64,000 bases of DNA from Natronorubrum halophilum (GCF_003670115.1 NZ_QQTY01000004.1:186001-250000), one strand, 5' to 3'; shown: positions 1-7,276, counted from the first letter of the stretch. A program made the numbers and translations. The notes: a model not told the origin generated them from the sequence alone.

Positions 1-96
1 CCCGGCGAGGCGTTCACGCTCGTCGACGGCATCCGGAAGGACGCCCATCCGTACGAACTCGTCGCGGATATCGAGCTCCGCGATGCCGACCTCTAG
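1..96 (+). CDS. C-terminal fragment of an unidentified protein (5' end outside window)
   Basis: Frame 1 is open from the first base and stops at TAG 94-96, giving 31 residues that begin PGEAFTLVDGIRKDAHPYEL and end in DLRDADL-like acidic sequence. Codon use is typical of the neighbouring chromosome (G/C third positions), which supports a real gene end. Too little is visible to assign a family. It lies upstream of the DUF7504-like gene on the same strand with about 180 bases between them, so it is probably a separate transcription unit. Confidence 0.5.
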   Translation, partial: PGEAFTLVDGIRKDAHPYELVADIELRDADL

Positions 97-275
97 GCAC
101 TCCCGACCTCGAGCGGCGGATCGTCAGTTCGGCCGTGTCTTTATCGGACGGCCGGGCGTTCCTCCCTTCGCGAACGCGGCCGGAATCCTTTTACCGAACC
201 TGTTAGCGGCCGGAACGATAAAGAACGGAGGACGCAGTGTACTATCAGTGCCGGGACCATCCCGGAGAGATCACG

Positions 276-995
276 ATGGAGCCCAGAATTCCCGCCGAGA
301 TCGAGCCACCGGCGAACGTATTGCTCGTCGACGCGAACGCTCGTGAGCCAAACGCGTGTACCGAACGCTGCTACGAGACCGACTCGACGGCAGCGCTCAC
401 GGTCAGCTTCGTGGATGACCAGCTGGAACAGCCGGATCCGGACGAGGTAGACGGCAGGGTCGGGCTGTTGACGATCGGGAATGACCTGTTGGACGAACGC
501 GCGGACTCGGACCCCGATTTCGCCGACTCGGTCGTCGTCGATTCGGTCTGTGATCCGACCGACCTCTCCGAAATCGGGATTGCCGTCAGCCGATTTTGCG
601 AACACTGGTTCGACGACGGCGAGCAGATTTCAGTCTGTTTCGAATCGCTCGACGCCCTCATTCGGTACAGATCGCCGAAAGAGGTCTTCCAGTTCACCCG
701 CATCTTGCTCGGCCGACTCGAGAGCGTCGACGCCGACGCCCACGTTCACTTCGATCCGTCGCGCCACGAAGACCGCCTCGTCTCGGCGTTCGGATCGGTC
801 TTCGATGCCGTCATCGTCGACGAGAACGCCGATCGATCGCTTCCGGAAGCCACCGACGAGGAGGTCGAAGAACTGCTCGCGGCGTGGAGCGAGGCGTCCG
901 AAAACGGGCTCGGGCTCGAGGCGGATCCGTCGACCGAGGCGACCGACGAAGAAATCGCCCGAATACTCGGGAATGAGTGCAATACGACGCGTTGA
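276..995 (+). CDS. DUF7504-like haloarchaeal protein
   Basis: About 239 residues from ATG 276, which has a GGAGA element eight bases upstream; a GTG at 237 in the same frame would add 13 residues and also has GGAGG before it. The order is a short N-terminus, the strand ANVLLVDANAR, a central region GRVGLLTIGNDLL...VVVDSVCDPTDLSEIGIAVSRF, and then SVCFESLDALIRYRSPKEVFQFTRILLGRL. This layout resembles the haloarchaeal DUF7504 group, which looks like a degenerate RecA/KaiC fold without an intact Walker A; no GxxxxGK[ST] is visible here. The C-terminal 50 residues are acidic and contain a TDEE-rich repeat (EATDEEVEELL and EATDEEIARIL). Function unknown; family assignment is from memory of the pattern. 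Confidence 0.7.
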   Translation: MEPRIPAEIEPPANVLLVDANAREPNACTERCYETDSTAALTVSFVDDQLEQPDPDEVDGRVGLLTIGNDLLDERADSDPDFADSVVVDSVCDPTDLSEIGIAVSRFCEHWFDDGEQISVCFESLDALIRYRSPKEVFQFTRILLGRLESVDADAHVHFDPSRHEDRLVSAFGSVFDAVIVDENADRSLPEATDEEVEELLAAWSEASENGLGLEADPSTEATDEEIARILGNECNTTR

Positions 996-1018
996 GACGG
1001 ACGTGACGACGAGGAGGG

Positions 1019-1273
1019 TTACGGAACGAACGCGACGCCCAGCAGCGATAGCACGAGCACCACGATCGAGCCCGGGACGCCGCCGAGCGCCACGATCAGC
1101 AGGACGATCGGGGTCACTGCGATCGAAAGGCCGAACACCGCCTGCGCGAGAAACAGGATCACCAGTCCGACGACCGCGTTGATGATGAAGGGACTAACCG
1201 CACGGATGAGGCTTGCTGCGACGAGCACGCCGACGAGGACGACGATCAACAGCAGGATCTCGATGCCGGTCAT
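1019..1273 (-). CDS. BofA-family-like small membrane protein
   Basis: 84 residues, almost wholly hydrophobic, with three likely membrane segments (about 4-24, 28-50 and 53-80). The pattern, including SPFIINAVVGLVILFLAQAVFG followed by ITPIV-type sequence and a glycine-rich GGVPGSIVVLVLSLLG ending, fits the pro-sigmaK-processing inhibitor BofA-like family that is common and single-copy in haloarchaea. In archaea the role is unknown and cannot be sporulation control. It converges with the DUF7504-like gene (24 bases between stops) and is divergent from tRNA-Pro. Confidence 0.7.
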   Translation of the reverse strand: MTGIEILLLIVVLVGVLVAASLIRAVSPFIINAVVGLVILFLAQAVFGLSIAVTPIVLLIVALGGVPGSIVVLVLSLLGVAFVP

Positions 1274-1370
1274 ACGGACGGCGGTATCACACCGACTGAC
1301 AAAACCGTTCGGGCTTGGCGCGACGCCGGCGTCAAGTCGCCGACAGAACCGTTCGACTCGTAACGAAACC

Positions 1371-1377
1371 CTTTATG
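1371..1377 (+). promoter_or_regulatory. Box A (TATA) of tRNA-Pro
   Basis: The sequence ctttatg is centred about 28 bases before the first base of tRNA-Pro, the usual distance for a haloarchaeal TATA box serving a tRNA transcribed without a long leader. It lies on the chromosomal side of the provirus insertion, so expression of the tRNA is not disturbed by integration. Confidence 0.55.
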
Positions 1378-1402
1378 CAGTTCACTCGTAAGATGGAGGT
1401 AC

Positions 1403-1475
1403 GGGATCGTGGGTTAGCTTGGTATACTTCGGGCCTTGGGTGCCCGTGACCCCGGTTCAAATCCGGGCGATCCCA
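1403..1475 (+). tRNA. tRNA-Pro (anticodon UGG), provirus integration target
   Basis: 73 bases fold into a full cloverleaf: acceptor stem gggatcg/cgatccc, anticodon stem cgggc/gcccg enclosing loop cTTGGGt (anticodon TGG), T arm cccgg-ttcaaat-ccggg, discriminator A, no encoded CCA and no intron. The 3' half from position 1463 is also the provirus attachment core. The insertion lies downstream, so the incoming element restored the tRNA 3' end and left the gene functional, as is usual for archaeal integrases that use tRNA genes. Confidence 0.95.
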
Positions 1476-1479
1476 TACT
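1455..1479 (+). repeat. attL of the provirus (tRNA-Pro 3' end)
   Basis: The 25 bases 1455-1479 match 18282-18306 with two adjacent mismatches; the last 17 bases, ccgggcgatcccatact (1463-1479), are identical. The match covers the T-stem, acceptor stem, discriminator base and four bases beyond the tRNA, then stops abruptly (g versus t). This is the length and position expected of an attachment core for an IntSNJ2-type system, whose type member uses a 14-bp core in tRNA-Met. Confidence 0.88.
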
Positions 1480-1487
1480 GTATAAAA

Positions 1488-1514
1488 GTGAAGCGGCGCG
1501 TTTTGCCGCTTCAC
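1488..1514 (+). terminator. Stem-loop just inside attL
   Basis: A perfect 10-bp stem, gtgaagcggc (1488-1497) with gccgcttcac (1505-1514), closes a 7-base loop containing TTTT. It begins nine bases after the attachment core. It may terminate tRNA-Pro transcription now that the native downstream region is 16.8 kb away, or it may be an integrase/accessory-protein site in attP. The sequence does not decide between these. Confidence 0.45.
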
Positions 1515-1563
1515 ACCTACCGTTCTCACATTACTTAGCGGTCGCTTTCTGGAGGTGGTCGGC

Positions 1564-1797
1564 GTGACGATCGCCCCATGGCCGTCGGCCAGCAACGAAA
1601 CGACGTGCCGTCACTGCGGTGCGTACGTCACGAGCCAGTTCTGCCGCGTCTACGGTGACAACGACGATCAGGTCCACCGTTGCGGCGACTGTGACAGCTA
1701 TCGACGGCTGACCCGCGGGTCCGCCGCCGGCGTCGACCTTTCGATTCCTGATCCGGAGACGTCGCCCGGCCGTCACGGAGGTGAGGCCGATGTGTGA
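1564..1797 (+). CDS. Provirus zinc-ribbon protein (DUF7563-like)
   Basis: 77 residues from GTG 1564, chosen because GGAGGT lies at 1551-1556, a good distance upstream; the in-frame GTG at 1555 overlaps that RBS. Two CxxC knuckles, ETTCRHCG and HRCGDCDSY, flank a sequence FCRVYGDNDDQVHRC, the pattern of short haloarchaeal DUF7563-type zinc fingers common on viruses and plasmids. The C-terminus is disordered and rich in G and D. It is first of a train of overlapping genes, its TGA overlapping the next ATG, so it is probably the first cistron of the attL-end operon. A role in nucleic-acid or protein binding is inference. Confidence 0.78.
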   Translation: MTIAPWPSASNETTCRHCGAYVTSQFCRVYGDNDDQVHRCGDCDSYRRLTRGSAAGVDLSIPDPETSPGRHGGEADV

Positions 1798-2284
1798 CGA
1801 TTCGTTCGTCCCGGCGAGTCGGCTGTATAACGTCGATAGTCGGACGCCCATAGCCCATCCGGCCCATCAAGCGAGCGACGAGCAGGTTCGACGCGCGCTC
1901 GAGCAGCGAGAGATTCGGACTGATGGTGGTTTCTCGAGCGGTACTGACCAAGCCTCGCTATTTCGGAAGCCGGACGAGCGGGAAATCACGCGGCTCGAGC
2001 GGGATGGCCGAAAGCCGATGTGTCCCGACTGTGGGTGCTACGTCGGTCACACCAAATCCGGCGGCAAACCGCTACCAGATACGGAGGCAGAAGCGTTCGG
2101 ATGGTCATGCGCCGACTGTAACCTCACGTTCCCGTCCAACTGTCACGGCCCTAACGCCCCTGGGTTCAACAGCAGCATGGCCGGTATCCAAATCGAGTTC
2201 CGCGACGGCGAGACTCGATGGGTCCCGGTTCCTGCGCGGTATGTAAGGCCGGATACTGAACCCGACGACGGGGGTTCGCGATGA
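1790..2284 (+). CDS. Provirus zinc-finger protein, unknown function
   Basis: 164 residues from ATG 1790, preceded by GGAGGTGAG; the ATG overlaps the upstream stop. The first 75 residues are charged and probably flexible. A zinc ribbon follows, with knuckles MCPDCGCYVG and WSCADCNLTF about 28 residues apart, then a C-terminal strand-rich stretch (IQIEFRDGETRWVPVPARYV). Three GCCCA pentamers lie within 21 bases at 1846-1866, inside the coding sequence. No catalytic motif is visible. It is translationally coupled to the 39-residue gene downstream by an ATGA overlap. Confidence 0.72.
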   Translation: MCDDSFVPASRLYNVDSRTPIAHPAHQASDEQVRRALEQREIRTDGGFSSGTDQASLFRKPDEREITRLERDGRKPMCPDCGCYVGHTKSGGKPLPDTEAEAFGWSCADCNLTFPSNCHGPNAPGFNSSMAGIQIEFRDGETRWVPVPARYVRPDTEPDDGGSR

Positions 2285-2400
2285 GCCGCCTCGTCGAATC
2301 TGACGAGTGCGAGCGGTGCGGTGATCGTATCAACGGAATCCGACGACTGTGCTCCGACTGCACGCGCGACGTTCGTGATGCGCGGGAGGGACCGCTATGA
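2281..2400 (+). CDS. 39-residue zinc-finger microprotein
   Basis: ATG 2281 to TGA 2398-2400 encodes a protein beginning MSRLVESDECERCGDRINGI with two knuckles, CERCGD and CSDCTRD, separated by 12 residues; it ends DAREGPL. Both ends overlap neighbours by ATGA (2281-2284 and 2397-2400), which is strong evidence that this short frame is translated as part of the operon. It is a minimal treble-clef or ribbon zinc finger. Partner and target are unknown. Confidence 0.72.
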   Translation: MSRLVESDECERCGDRINGIRRLCSDCTRDVRDAREGPL

Positions 2401-2918
2401 GTTCGCGGACGTCCGCCCTCGAGAGTTCGAAAGCAAGCGGTGACGCCCTCGAGGCGGTGCTCATTCAGACCATCGACGCCCTGGAGTACGTGAGCGATCA
2501 CACCGCGACCTGGCACGACGCGAAGACATCGACGCTCCTCGAGGCGAGTCGATCGCTGACGTTTTTCGGAATCGTACTCGTCGAGCCCGAGACGCCGATC
2601 GAGATCAAAGGCTGCCAGATCGAGACGAGCAACGGTGACCGCACGACTCGCGGCCGGTTCTACGTCAAACGCGCTGCTCACGAGCAGCTGCTCGAGGCGG
2701 CCGGGATGTACCTGCTCGTCGTCTATCTCCCGCGGCCGGGGCTGCCCCAGGTGGCCCGCGCGATCGTGCCGGCGACGCTCGTCGACGAGTTGCTGGCCGG
2801 GCGGTGGTACGACGTCGGCGGGTCGCGCTCCGAACAGGAAGTCGCGAAACTCGCGTGGTCGCACGTAATCGATCCGGCGGGCGTCGACCCGTCGGTAACC
2901 GTCGGTGAGTCGCGATGA
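2397..2918 (+). CDS. PD-(D/E)XK nuclease-like provirus protein (copy 1)
   Basis: 173 residues. The central part reads TWHDAKTST (about 39-45), then FFGIVLVEPETPIEIKG (about 57-72), then RGRFYVKRAAHEQLLEAAGMYLLVVYLP. The conserved Asp 41, the E69-x-K71 pair and the following helix/strand fit a PD-(D/E)XK nuclease core. The same WHDA...TPxEIK arrangement appears in the gene at 8468-8857. This copy has a 20-residue longer N-terminus and a C-terminal extension ending VTVGESR. It overlaps both neighbours by ATGA. The fold is inferred from motif spacing; DNA cleavage in viral replication or packaging is a guess. A relic of this gene's last codons survives at 52391-52410. Confidence 0.65.
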   Translation: MSSRTSALESSKASGDALEAVLIQTIDALEYVSDHTATWHDAKTSTLLEASRSLTFFGIVLVEPETPIEIKGCQIETSNGDRTTRGRFYVKRAAHEQLLEAAGMYLLVVYLPRPGLPQVARAIVPATLVDELLAGRWYDVGGSRSEQEVAKLAWSHVIDPAGVDPSVTVGESR

Positions 2919-3205
2919 GTGCCGACGCCAATCACGACGATCGCGACCTCGAGGCCGAACTCTCGAGTTCGGCAGCTGGCCGAACCGGAATTCCCGTCGA
3001 CGCGATTTGCGTGGGCTGTGGGCGGACGCGAGTCAAACGCGCCCGTCCCGAAGAAATGGATCAACATCCGCACGTCGATCCGACGACCCTCGAGGCGACG
3101 GACTGCACGTCGTTCAAACACATCTGCTACCCGTGCCAGGGGGCGACGTGGTGGAATCCGGTGGCTGTACTGACCGGATTGCTCGAGTCGGAGGACGGTG
3201 AGTAG
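2915..3205 (+). CDS. Provirus zinc-ribbon protein
   Basis: 96 residues beginning MSADANHDDRDLEAEL. Knuckles AICVGCGRTRVKR (about 31-41) and HICYPCQGATWWNP (about 69-82) form one zinc ribbon. It overlaps the upstream gene by ATGA and ends two bases before the next GTG start, so it belongs to the same operon. The junction between this gene and the previous one is the part that survives as a fragment near tRNA-Arg at 52360-52410. Function unknown. Confidence 0.72.
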   Translation: MSADANHDDRDLEAELSSSAAGRTGIPVDAICVGCGRTRVKRARPEEMDQHPHVDPTTLEATDCTSFKHICYPCQGATWWNPVAVLTGLLESEDGE

Positions 3206-3207
3206 TC

Positions 3208-4827
3208 GTGTCGCAAGTCGAGACGACGCCTCACGAGATCGAGGGTCGTTGGAAGTGGCCCGACTGGGGCCGCGGGCCGTACGATGCGCTGTCCTCGGTG
3301 ATGCTCGGTCCGCCGTTCGAAGGGTATCTTGAACTGAACATCGAAGTCGACGGCGAGCCCTGGCTCATCAAAGTCAGTTACAGCAAATCCGGATTCGCGC
3401 CGCGGCTGTCGGACGGGATCAATGCCGAGCGACTGTACGAATGGGATATTGTGGGCCGTGGGCGCGGCAAGCGAAAGGCGTCATTCAATATCTCGCCGCG
3501 GTTTCCGAACATGCGCCACTGGGAAACTGGTGATTCGATACAACTCCCCTGGGAAAATCAGGTGGGCGAGGTCGACGGTGTGGACGTCGAGTTCCACACC
3601 AGCAACATCGAAGCCGAGCGCGGTCTCGAGTTGCTACCGGAGTTCTTCGCGGCCATCTTCGAGCACGCCAACGAGCGGATTCATTCCGAGTATTTCCGAA
3701 CCGAACCGCACGCGGCGAGTCGAATGTGGGCGTACGAGCGCTACGTTCGAATCTGTCGCGAGTGGGCGGAAAAGCTCTCGTCGGCCGGTGTACTCCAGAA
3801 GGTCGCGCTTTATCTCTCCGACCTCAAGGGCGTGAAGGCAGAGTTGCACATCGACAACGAGGAAACGATCAACCACCAGAATCGGTTGTTCCTGAATCCA
3901 GCGTCAGCGGGGAAACTCATGCCGGGCCATACCTACGGTCGGAAGTTCGAAATCTACCAGCTGAAGGACCCGGACGCGGTATCGAAAAATCACCCATCCT
4001 ATCACCCGAAAGTAGAGGTACTGGTGAACAAGGCGAGGAACGACGGCGAGGCATGGGCATGGGCCGATCGCCACGAGGTGACCGAGCAGATCGAAGAGAC
4101 GCTACTGAACGCGCTTCACTGGGAAGACATTCCGCTCGGTCCCGACGGAAACGGCGTGTACATCGCCGACGACCATTTCGACGCCGTTGCTCGAGACGAC
4201 CTGGTGGAACTCTACGAGGACCCGACGCCGCGCCTCGAGGCGAAGTCGGACCACCTGTTGATGACGACGCTTCGGGATATGGGCGAGACTGCTCGGGACG
4301 TCACCGAGACGGTCGCGACCGACGGCGGGGCGACGGTCGACGATCTCGCCGACCAGCTGGGGAAACACCCGGCGACGATCTACCGAGCGATACAGGACCT
4401 CGGTGAGATATTCGAGTTAGACCAGGGCGACGTGTCGTTCCGCGCCCGGAAGTACCGCGAGGAACTTCGAGCGCTCGCCGAGTCCGCCGAGTACGCGATC
4501 GAGAGCTATGCCGATCGGATGCAGCACATCATGGGGCTGGCCGATCACGTCGCGGAACTGTCGCCCTTCCAGCAGTGGCTCACTGAGAACGGTGCCGACC
4601 TCGAGTTCGACGAGAACGGCGAACCCCGACGGATGCGAGTCGATACGATTCTCTCGCAGTTGAAGGCTGATAGCTTCGAGAACCTCGGCACGATCGCCGC
4701 GGAGGCCCTCGAGAAGTGGTCGAAGTCGGGGAACGATCCGACGGTACTCCGTGGTGCCGAGTTGACCTGGAGGACTCCCGGCGGCGGAACTGAAACCGGA
4801 TTCGTCGGCGCTGTCGCCGATCGGTGA
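3208..4827 (+). CDS. Large HTH-containing provirus protein, candidate replication factor
   Basis: 539 residues from GTG 3208. The first ~330 residues are a mixed alpha/beta region (WKWPDWGRGPYDALSS, then YLELNIEVDGEPWLIKVSY) without a recognisable catalytic signature; I see no HUH rolling-circle motif or Walker A. A winged-HTH follows at about 370-410 (ATVDDLADQLGKHPATIYRA), then a charged helical C-terminus. Proteins of this length and design sit at this place in SNJ2-like and other haloarchaeal elements and are often labelled DUF7845, which I give from memory. By position it is the best candidate for the element's initiator or replication accessory protein. Last gene of the zinc-ribbon operon. 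Confidence 0.6.
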   Translation: MSQVETTPHEIEGRWKWPDWGRGPYDALSSVMLGPPFEGYLELNIEVDGEPWLIKVSYSKSGFAPRLSDGINAERLYEWDIVGRGRGKRKASFNISPRFPNMRHWETGDSIQLPWENQVGEVDGVDVEFHTSNIEAERGLELLPEFFAAIFEHANERIHSEYFRTEPHAASRMWAYERYVRICREWAEKLSSAGVLQKVALYLSDLKGVKAELHIDNEETINHQNRLFLNPASAGKLMPGHTYGRKFEIYQLKDPDAVSKNHPSYHPKVEVLVNKARNDGEAWAWADRHEVTEQIEETLLNALHWEDIPLGPDGNGVYIADDHFDAVARDDLVELYEDPTPRLEAKSDHLLMTTLRDMGETARDVTETVATDGGATVDDLADQLGKHPATIYRAIQDLGEIFELDQGDVSFRARKYREELRALAESAEYAIESYADRMQHIMGLADHVAELSPFQQWLTENGADLEFDENGEPRRMRVDTILSQLKADSFENLGTIAAEALEKWSKSGNDPTVLRGAELTWRTPGGGTETGFVGAVADR

Positions 4828-5317
4828 ACCGGCCAGCGTAGTGGCAACGCTGTCGTTTTGACTGTTTTATGCAAATACACTTGACTAACACGGCTGCTTA
4901 GACAAATCTGGTTGTAGTCGAGCCCTCGAGGCCGGGGCCGCCACCGCGATCGCACCGCAACGCCGGCGGGGTCGTTTCGCGCTTCGCGCGAAAGCCCCCT
5001 TGGCGGGTGTCCCCAAGGGGACTGAGCCAAAAAATTACAGCGCCCCACCCCATTTCCGCACGATCTCCAGTTGATCCACAGGAAACAGGGCCTACTGGTA
5101 ATGATGGGTGGGACCTCAGTAACCGGTGTTGTCGAGTCCACTTAGGAGGGGTACGCACGTTTAAATACAATAACGAAGCCACCACCGGCGTGATGCGCCG
5201 TCCTCAAGATAATTTACTGATCGTCTTCGCACTCGTCGAACTTGCTCGTGACCAGTGAGAAACACCCACTGAAAACCATGCGCTCAAGCTGGCCGCGGAA
5301 ATAATACTTTATCTATT
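4828..5317. other. Non-coding stretch with hairpins after the large HTH gene
   Basis: 490 bases without a convincing gene. Two adjacent inverted repeats stand out: tttcgcgc-ttc-gcgcgaaa around 4974-4992 and ccccttgg/ccaagggg around 4992-5016, followed by an A-run. Base composition shifts from GC-rich to AT-rich near 5160, the left edge of the cargo island. The combination of strong hairpins next to the putative replication gene makes this a candidate origin or a double terminator. A forward frame at 5007-5258 is open but has atypical composition and no family resemblance. Confidence 0.4.
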
Positions 5318-5503
5318 TTATCTGCCGACTGTTACGGTTGCAGCGATAATGATACCCAGTACGAACCCGAATATCACTATATCTGCCAGTATATTTTGGA
5401 TGTAGCCTGTTATTTCGATACCAAGCAGCATCATAATCGGGATTATTCCAACCGCAGCGATTACGATGACTGCAAAGACTGTGTACCCTGGATTTTCACT
5501 CAT
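5318..5503 (-). CDS. Small two-helix membrane protein (cargo island)
   Basis: 61 residues: MSENPGYTVFAVIVIAAVGI opens a first membrane segment (about 7-29), a short polar loop follows, then a second segment (about 38-58, IVIFGFVLGIIIAATVTVG). The coding sequence is AT-rich with many A/T third positions, unlike the structural genes, which suggests recent acquisition. No family recognised. A long inverted repeat (5517-5599) lies just upstream of its start and could be in its leader. Confidence 0.55.
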   Translation of the reverse strand: MSENPGYTVFAVIVIAAVGIIPIMMLLGIEITGYIQNILADIVIFGFVLGIIIAATVTVGR

Positions 5504-5516
5504 GTTTTCACTTTAG

Positions 5517-5599
5517 CAGAGCGAAAGATATCTCTCATCATTCTTCCGCTAGTCCCACATATTCGTGTGGTATAGGTCCGCTACCTGTCTTTCGCTCTG
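5517..5599. repeat. 12-bp perfect inverted repeat with nested hairpin
   Basis: cagagcgaaaga (5517-5528) is perfectly complemented by tctttcgctctg (5588-5599). Inside, ccaca/tgtgg (about 5555-5570) forms a second short hairpin. The 83-base structure lies between the 61-residue membrane gene (start 5503, minus) and the plus-strand gene at 5771, in AT-rich sequence. It could be a structured leader RNA, a divergent operator or a replication element. The rest of 5600-5770 holds TATA-like runs but no gene. Confidence 0.5.
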
Positions 5600-5770
5600 T
5601 CTAATCAGAGCAGATTCAAATATAAAAGCGTACATCCTTAATGAATTCTAATACTTCAAAATCGCATGACTGCAACGGTATAAAATATTTGACTTATTTG
5701 GCCAGCCTTTATTTCTTCGTCAAACATCCGAATAGTAATATACATTATGTATACTGTATACGTGTAGTAT

Positions 5771-6109
5771 ATGGTCACAGTTGTATCTGAACAGATAAGT
5801 CATGGCTGGGGTGAAACTGTTCACAAGAGACTAGATGGTGAGAGCTACTATTTTGTGTCTTTTGACGAATACAAAGCAAAGCGCCGGGCCGATATATTTG
5901 AAAGTCTTTGGTTGGCAATTGACGGTGTAGATATCGTGGATCAGGATGTGATTCCAGTAAAAGTAGCACGTGAGGGAAAGGCGGCTATTGCTTCATACCT
6001 CTATAGTGTACATCTCAAGTCAATCGGCAATATTGCAGAAATCCTTAAAGTATCAGCTTCCACAGTTGAACAATACCTTACAGATGTAAAAGCAGGTAGA
6101 AGATTATAG
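5771..6109 (+). CDS. HTH-containing protein of the cargo island
   Basis: 112 residues, start ATG 5771. The N-terminal half (QISHGWGETVHKRLDGESYY...) is of unknown fold. The C-terminal third, KSIGNIAEILKVSASTVEQY (about 85-104), is a clear helix-turn-helix followed by a short basic end (TDVKAGRRL). Codon use is AT-rich, in contrast to the surrounding provirus core. A TATA-like run lies about 25 bases upstream (tatgtatactgtatac), consistent with a short leader. Likely a DNA-binding regulator of cargo genes; target unknown. Confidence 0.6.
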   Translation: MVTVVSEQISHGWGETVHKRLDGESYYFVSFDEYKAKRRADIFESLWLAIDGVDIVDQDVIPVKVAREGKAAIASYLYSVHLKSIGNIAEILKVSASTVEQYLTDVKAGRRL

Positions 6110-6333
6110 ATATATGACTGATCAGCTAACGATAAATCCTGATGCTTTTCTCTGGCTCAATCCCCTACCACTGGTCTTCACCTGTTGAGAGAATCGATTT
6201 TCCGAATATGAATACGAGCGATAATCGACTGTTTTCATATCGTGGCAGCTGCCATCGAGATAGTTCTCGTAGCGGCCACGCTTTGCTCGATACAACTCAA
6301 TCAATGAATTATTTCGAAATTATATGATGGCTG

Positions 6334-6648
6334 TTATTTGATCTGGGGAAGTTCGTTGTGATGTTCCGCTAATAACTCTAATGTGGGTCTAATTTCACTG
6401 AATCGTGGTCCCCGTTCTACGCAATTCATGTTGGGACTCCATTCGATAAATCCGTAATCATCTAATTTGGGAAGGTGAACATGCCGGTGTTTGATGCTAC
6501 TCCGCTGTTCAGTTTCTGCAACATCGGGTGGTGTGTCAAGGCAACTTGGGGAGTCTGTCTGGGGATTCTCCTTCAGCAAGGAGAATAGCAGTTCTCGTCG
6601 TTGTGCGTTTGATATCACTTCGTATAATTTGTCGTGGGGTGAATTCAT
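6334..6648 (-). CDS. Winged-HTH protein (DUF7344-like)
   Basis: 104 residues from ATG 6648 (MNSPHDKLYEVISNAQRREL). The frame is open 93 codons further upstream, but that part is composition-poor and looks spurious. The pattern of a short helix, SNAQRRELLFSLLKEN, a polar insertion, then SIKHRHVHLPKLDDYGFIEW fits the DUF7344 winged-helix domain that is abundant in haloarchaea and acts as a transcription regulator. AT-rich codons. The 370-base upstream stretch (6649-7021) contains no supportable gene. Confidence 0.62.
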   Translation of the reverse strand: MNSPHDKLYEVISNAQRRELLFSLLKENPQTDSPSCLDTPPDVAETEQRSSIKHRHVHLPKLDDYGFIEWSPNMNCVERGPRFSEIRPTLELLAEHHNELPQIK

Positions 6649-7021
6649 GGACAGGTAAGCCCAAACTATCCATGCGGATAAAGTTCGGGCCAATATGTGT
6701 TGAAACCATGTTTTGAATATCTGAGTGAATCCCCTTCTACTCAGTTCGCACAAGGGCTTATCGTGCCGTATAGATGTTTTTTGTCCGAATAGAACGCCGT
6801 GAGAGACAGATTCAATGCTACTTCTTGGGGTTGCACGTCGACAGATCCGGTTTCCCGAATATGCACACGAGATCGGAAACGTCGTGTGCATATTGAGTGA
6901 CGATCGCCGCGACGAACCTCGGAACAATTCTGATTGGGTGACAGAAACACCCCGATTATGGGCTATGGGCGGGGTTGAGTGAGTCGAAAAAACTAGGATT
7001 CGGGGGTTCGTGTGTACGAGT

Positions 7022-7276
7022 ATGCGAATCCGAACCGACGGCGACTATGCGTACCGAAACGATGCGATCGACCGCGCAGCACGCTTCTACGACTGTAACA
7101 AGACGAAAGCCGTCGTCTCAGCGTGTGACGACGTGCCCCGACTGGTTGCAGCTGCCCGCCAGGTCCTCGAGCGCGACGACCTCACTCACGAGCAGCGCCG
7201 GGAGATCGCCGAGACGTTGAGTACTCGAGTCACGACCTTCGATGTTGGTCAGTCCGTAGTTGTTGAAAAAGAGTAG
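7022..7276 (+). CDS. Small DUF7692-like protein
   Basis: 84 residues from ATG 7022 (MRIRTDGDYAYRNDAIDRAA). The architecture, a strand, a helix RNDAIDRAARFYDCNKTKAVVSACDDV, then a long helix and a C-terminal strand TRVTTFDVGQSVVVE, fits the short DUF7692 family found repeatedly in haloarchaeal mobile regions. G/C third positions return here, so this gene has a different history from the AT-rich genes around it. DNA binding is plausible but not shown. Confidence 0.62.
   Translation: MRIRTDGDYAYRNDAIDRAARFYDCNKTKAVVSACDDVPRLVAAARQVLERDDLTHEQRREIAETLSTRVTTFDVGQSVVVEKE

Noticed and set aside
3208-4827. Rolling-circle HUH replicase
   Set aside because: No H-hydrophobic-H motif or catalytic Tyr pair with correct spacing was found, so I describe it only as a candidate replication factor.
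5007-5258. Forward 83-codon frame in the hairpin region
   Set aside because: It runs across the hairpins and the composition shift, has no codon bias in one frame and no familiar motif.
6649-6927. N-terminal extension of the DUF7344-like gene
   Set aside because: The 93 extra codons are rich in unusual codons and lack the winged-helix pattern; ATG 6648 gives the typical domain length.
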